Assembly (NCBI GenBank): GCA_025345505.1
Contig: JANVCC010000073.1
Span: 5,159,448 to 5,223,447 of the forward strand
From: Todiramphus chloris collaris
Taxonomy: Eukaryota > Chordata > Aves > Coraciiformes > Alcedinidae
Reading direction: 5' to 3'
Length of the DNA stretch: 64,000 nt
Shown here: one piece after another, positions 62,331 through 64,000 of the stretch
Layout: each line of letters begins with the position of its first letter
Position numbering within the stretch: the first letter of the stretch is position 1
Notes under the pieces: generated by a model
Databases searched by the model: none
What the model was told of the DNA's origin: nothing
What the model saw: the letters and a program-made list of their open reading frames with translations, nothing else
Position numbers and translations under genes: made by a program

Positions 62331-64000
62331 GAAAATACCTTCTGGGTCAAAGCAGAAAGCTGATCTCTCCCAGTATCCTGTGACAGCTGACTACCTACAG
62401 GAGATGCTAAGGCAAGAGCAGACGAGGAGAATGTATTGATGCTCATCTAGAAAACTCTTCAATTCCCCAGCAGTTTGTGGCCCAGCGACCTCTGTGGAAA
62501 GAAAACTGTTTAGATCCCCTGTCTCTTTTATTTCAGCAGCTGAATAGGATTCAGCGAATGAGGCAGGGTGTTGCAGGAAGAAAAAAAGATGTCCTCATGG
62601 TTAGTGACCTGGAGAATTGGTTTTCTTCATGCACCTGACACACAGTAATGCTGTGCTGGTTACCAAACCCACACCTGATAAGGGGTTTACTTTTGCTGTG
62701 CATGTTGTGGACATCCAACTTGGGACTGTGATATATACCAGCGCTGAGCCCTCCTGGCTGCTGCTGAAGTAAATTGCTCTGCCTTGGTTATATAAAATAC
62801 AATATAACACTAAATCAGATTTTAGATTTCTGGCATTGCATCTACTGCCTTTAGAATAGGGATAATAATATGCACTTATCTCAGATAGTTGTTACGAATG
62901 TGTTGTGAAGGCCCTAAATGCTGCATTGATGAGTGTCACAGAAAGGCTCTGAAGAAATTAATCATTTAGCTTACAAGGTTTGAATAGCAGACAATAAACA
63001 AGGCATGACTCCGTACAGTAAACAGTGGGGATAAAAACATAATATTGAATAAGCGTCAGCGAGTGATTCATTCCCATCTTGTGCACTGATTGAGGGCATT
63101 TTTTTTCTGCAGAAATATTAATTTTGGGTTTTATCACAAGGAGACTATGAAGGGAGTTGGATATACGAAAGTAGCCTGGCTGAATCATGGCATTTCCTAA
63201 TTTTAGGTGCATAACTCTGACACTTTAGTAATTTGTGCAGTTTATTTCTAGGAGAGGAATTACTGTGGTTCGTCTGACCTTGTGGAGCATGTAATAATTT
63301 CACATGCTTTTAAATAGGTCTATTTCATATTATTTGCACTGCTGCTTTTATCATGTATAAAAGCAAATCTTCTAAGACTTCAGAGAGCAATTTTATCGGA
63401 GGATGATACGGACCTGCCAGACCTACAAGACCTTACTGGGCAGTGTAGCAACTTTGACACCAGCACCAGATTTTCTTCTCAGTTAAGGAACAAAAAAAAA
63501 GCCACCCTAAAATTAGAAACAGATCAATTTTGAGCAGGAAGATACAAACTGTTCTCAGTTATGACTCTATTACAGTCAAGCAGTAGCAACAGAGGAGGGT
63601 ATGATATTCTGTATGTATGCAGACAAGTGACTTTCTCTTGTGAGTCACGCCTGGAAAGAGAACTTAACAACTTACTGGTATTATCAGTAAACCAGCGTTT
63701 TATTTAGTGGGTCTGTTGGCTTTTTCACACAAGGAGAAGTGTGAATTTCCCAAAGGCCTGGTGATTTGGAAGGTGCTATTTAGATTTATTCTTATCATTA
63801 TGTTAGACTTAGACTGCATCACGCTGTCAGGCTCCAGGTAACATGTGAGCTTTTTGTGGGAAAGGCAGGAGGCTGATGAGTTTCAGGAGCTCATTTGCTG
63901 AAATACTCTGGTGAATAGGCATCTAGAGCTGCAGTATTTATTTTTGTGATGTCAAAAAAACCCCTCACAACCAAAGACTCAGGAAAACAAGAAAAGAAAT

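Larger units (their letters stand above)
60986..64000. other. Non-coding unique sequence, no gene seen
   Basis: No recognisable gene was found. The frames (at most 96 codons, at 61965-62255 minus) show no family motif. A strong acceptor-like signal ends at 61163, an imperfect 42-bp tandem duplication is at 61571-61654, and a run of 19 A is at 62312-62330. The window ends in A-rich sequence with no feature cut by the edge that I can identify. Confidence 0.6.

Noticed and set aside
1-64000. CRISPR arrays, operons, tRNA and rRNA genes
   Set aside because: No regularly spaced direct repeats, no tRNA B-box context with a foldable cloverleaf and no rRNA-like blocks were found. The sequence is vertebrate-like, so bacterial features are not expected.

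Overview
The window looks like nuclear DNA from a bird. It is AT-rich and depleted in CpG. It contains no protein gene or RNA gene that I can recognise. Three truncated CR1-type LINE fragments carry the characteristic 3' end of that family (the 'gglTGGACYTGATGAYCT...GGTCCCTTCCAACCC' region, described piecewise in the entries; l stands for a variable base). One LTR-like endogenous retrovirus segment ends in the 'gggcacctggc'-type terminus that is common in avian genomes. That LTR family is, to my knowledge, abundant in Neoaves, so a non-galliform bird is more likely than chicken. This last point is inference, not proof.

Layout: 1-8950 unique non-coding DNA; 8951-9148 CR1 (+); 9149-30589 unique DNA with simple repeats, one unassigned open frame (20399-20986, minus) and a 38-bp near-identical dispersed repeat pair (15381 and 17729); 30590-30986 ERV LTR (+); 30987-46283 unique DNA including a GT/CA-type alternating tract (38805-38873) and an AT hairpin (41997-42027); 46284-46384 CR1 (+); 46385-60855 unique DNA with short tandem repeats, palindromes, a purine-rich tract and a GC-richer block with the longest open frame (55762-56385, minus); 60856-60985 an old, decayed CR1 (-); 60986-64000 unique DNA with a 42-bp tandem duplication.

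No open frame shows a recognisable domain, a conserved motif or a convincing multi-exon structure. The two longest (195 and 207 codons) begin at TTG and GTG. Counted from their first ATG they hold 176 and 174 codons, which is close to what chance could give in 64 kb of six-frame sequence. The most economical reading is a large intron or an intergenic gene desert. By eye, only about 0.8 kb (1.3%) is recognisable interspersed repeat, which is low for a bird. Several stretches of balanced, non-repetitive composition could be conserved non-coding elements, but this cannot be shown without alignment. I did not find a new biological system. The best leads are small-scale structures: the 38-bp dispersed duplicate, a CpG-bearing hairpin, a Z-DNA-prone tract and a few strong splice-site-like signals.
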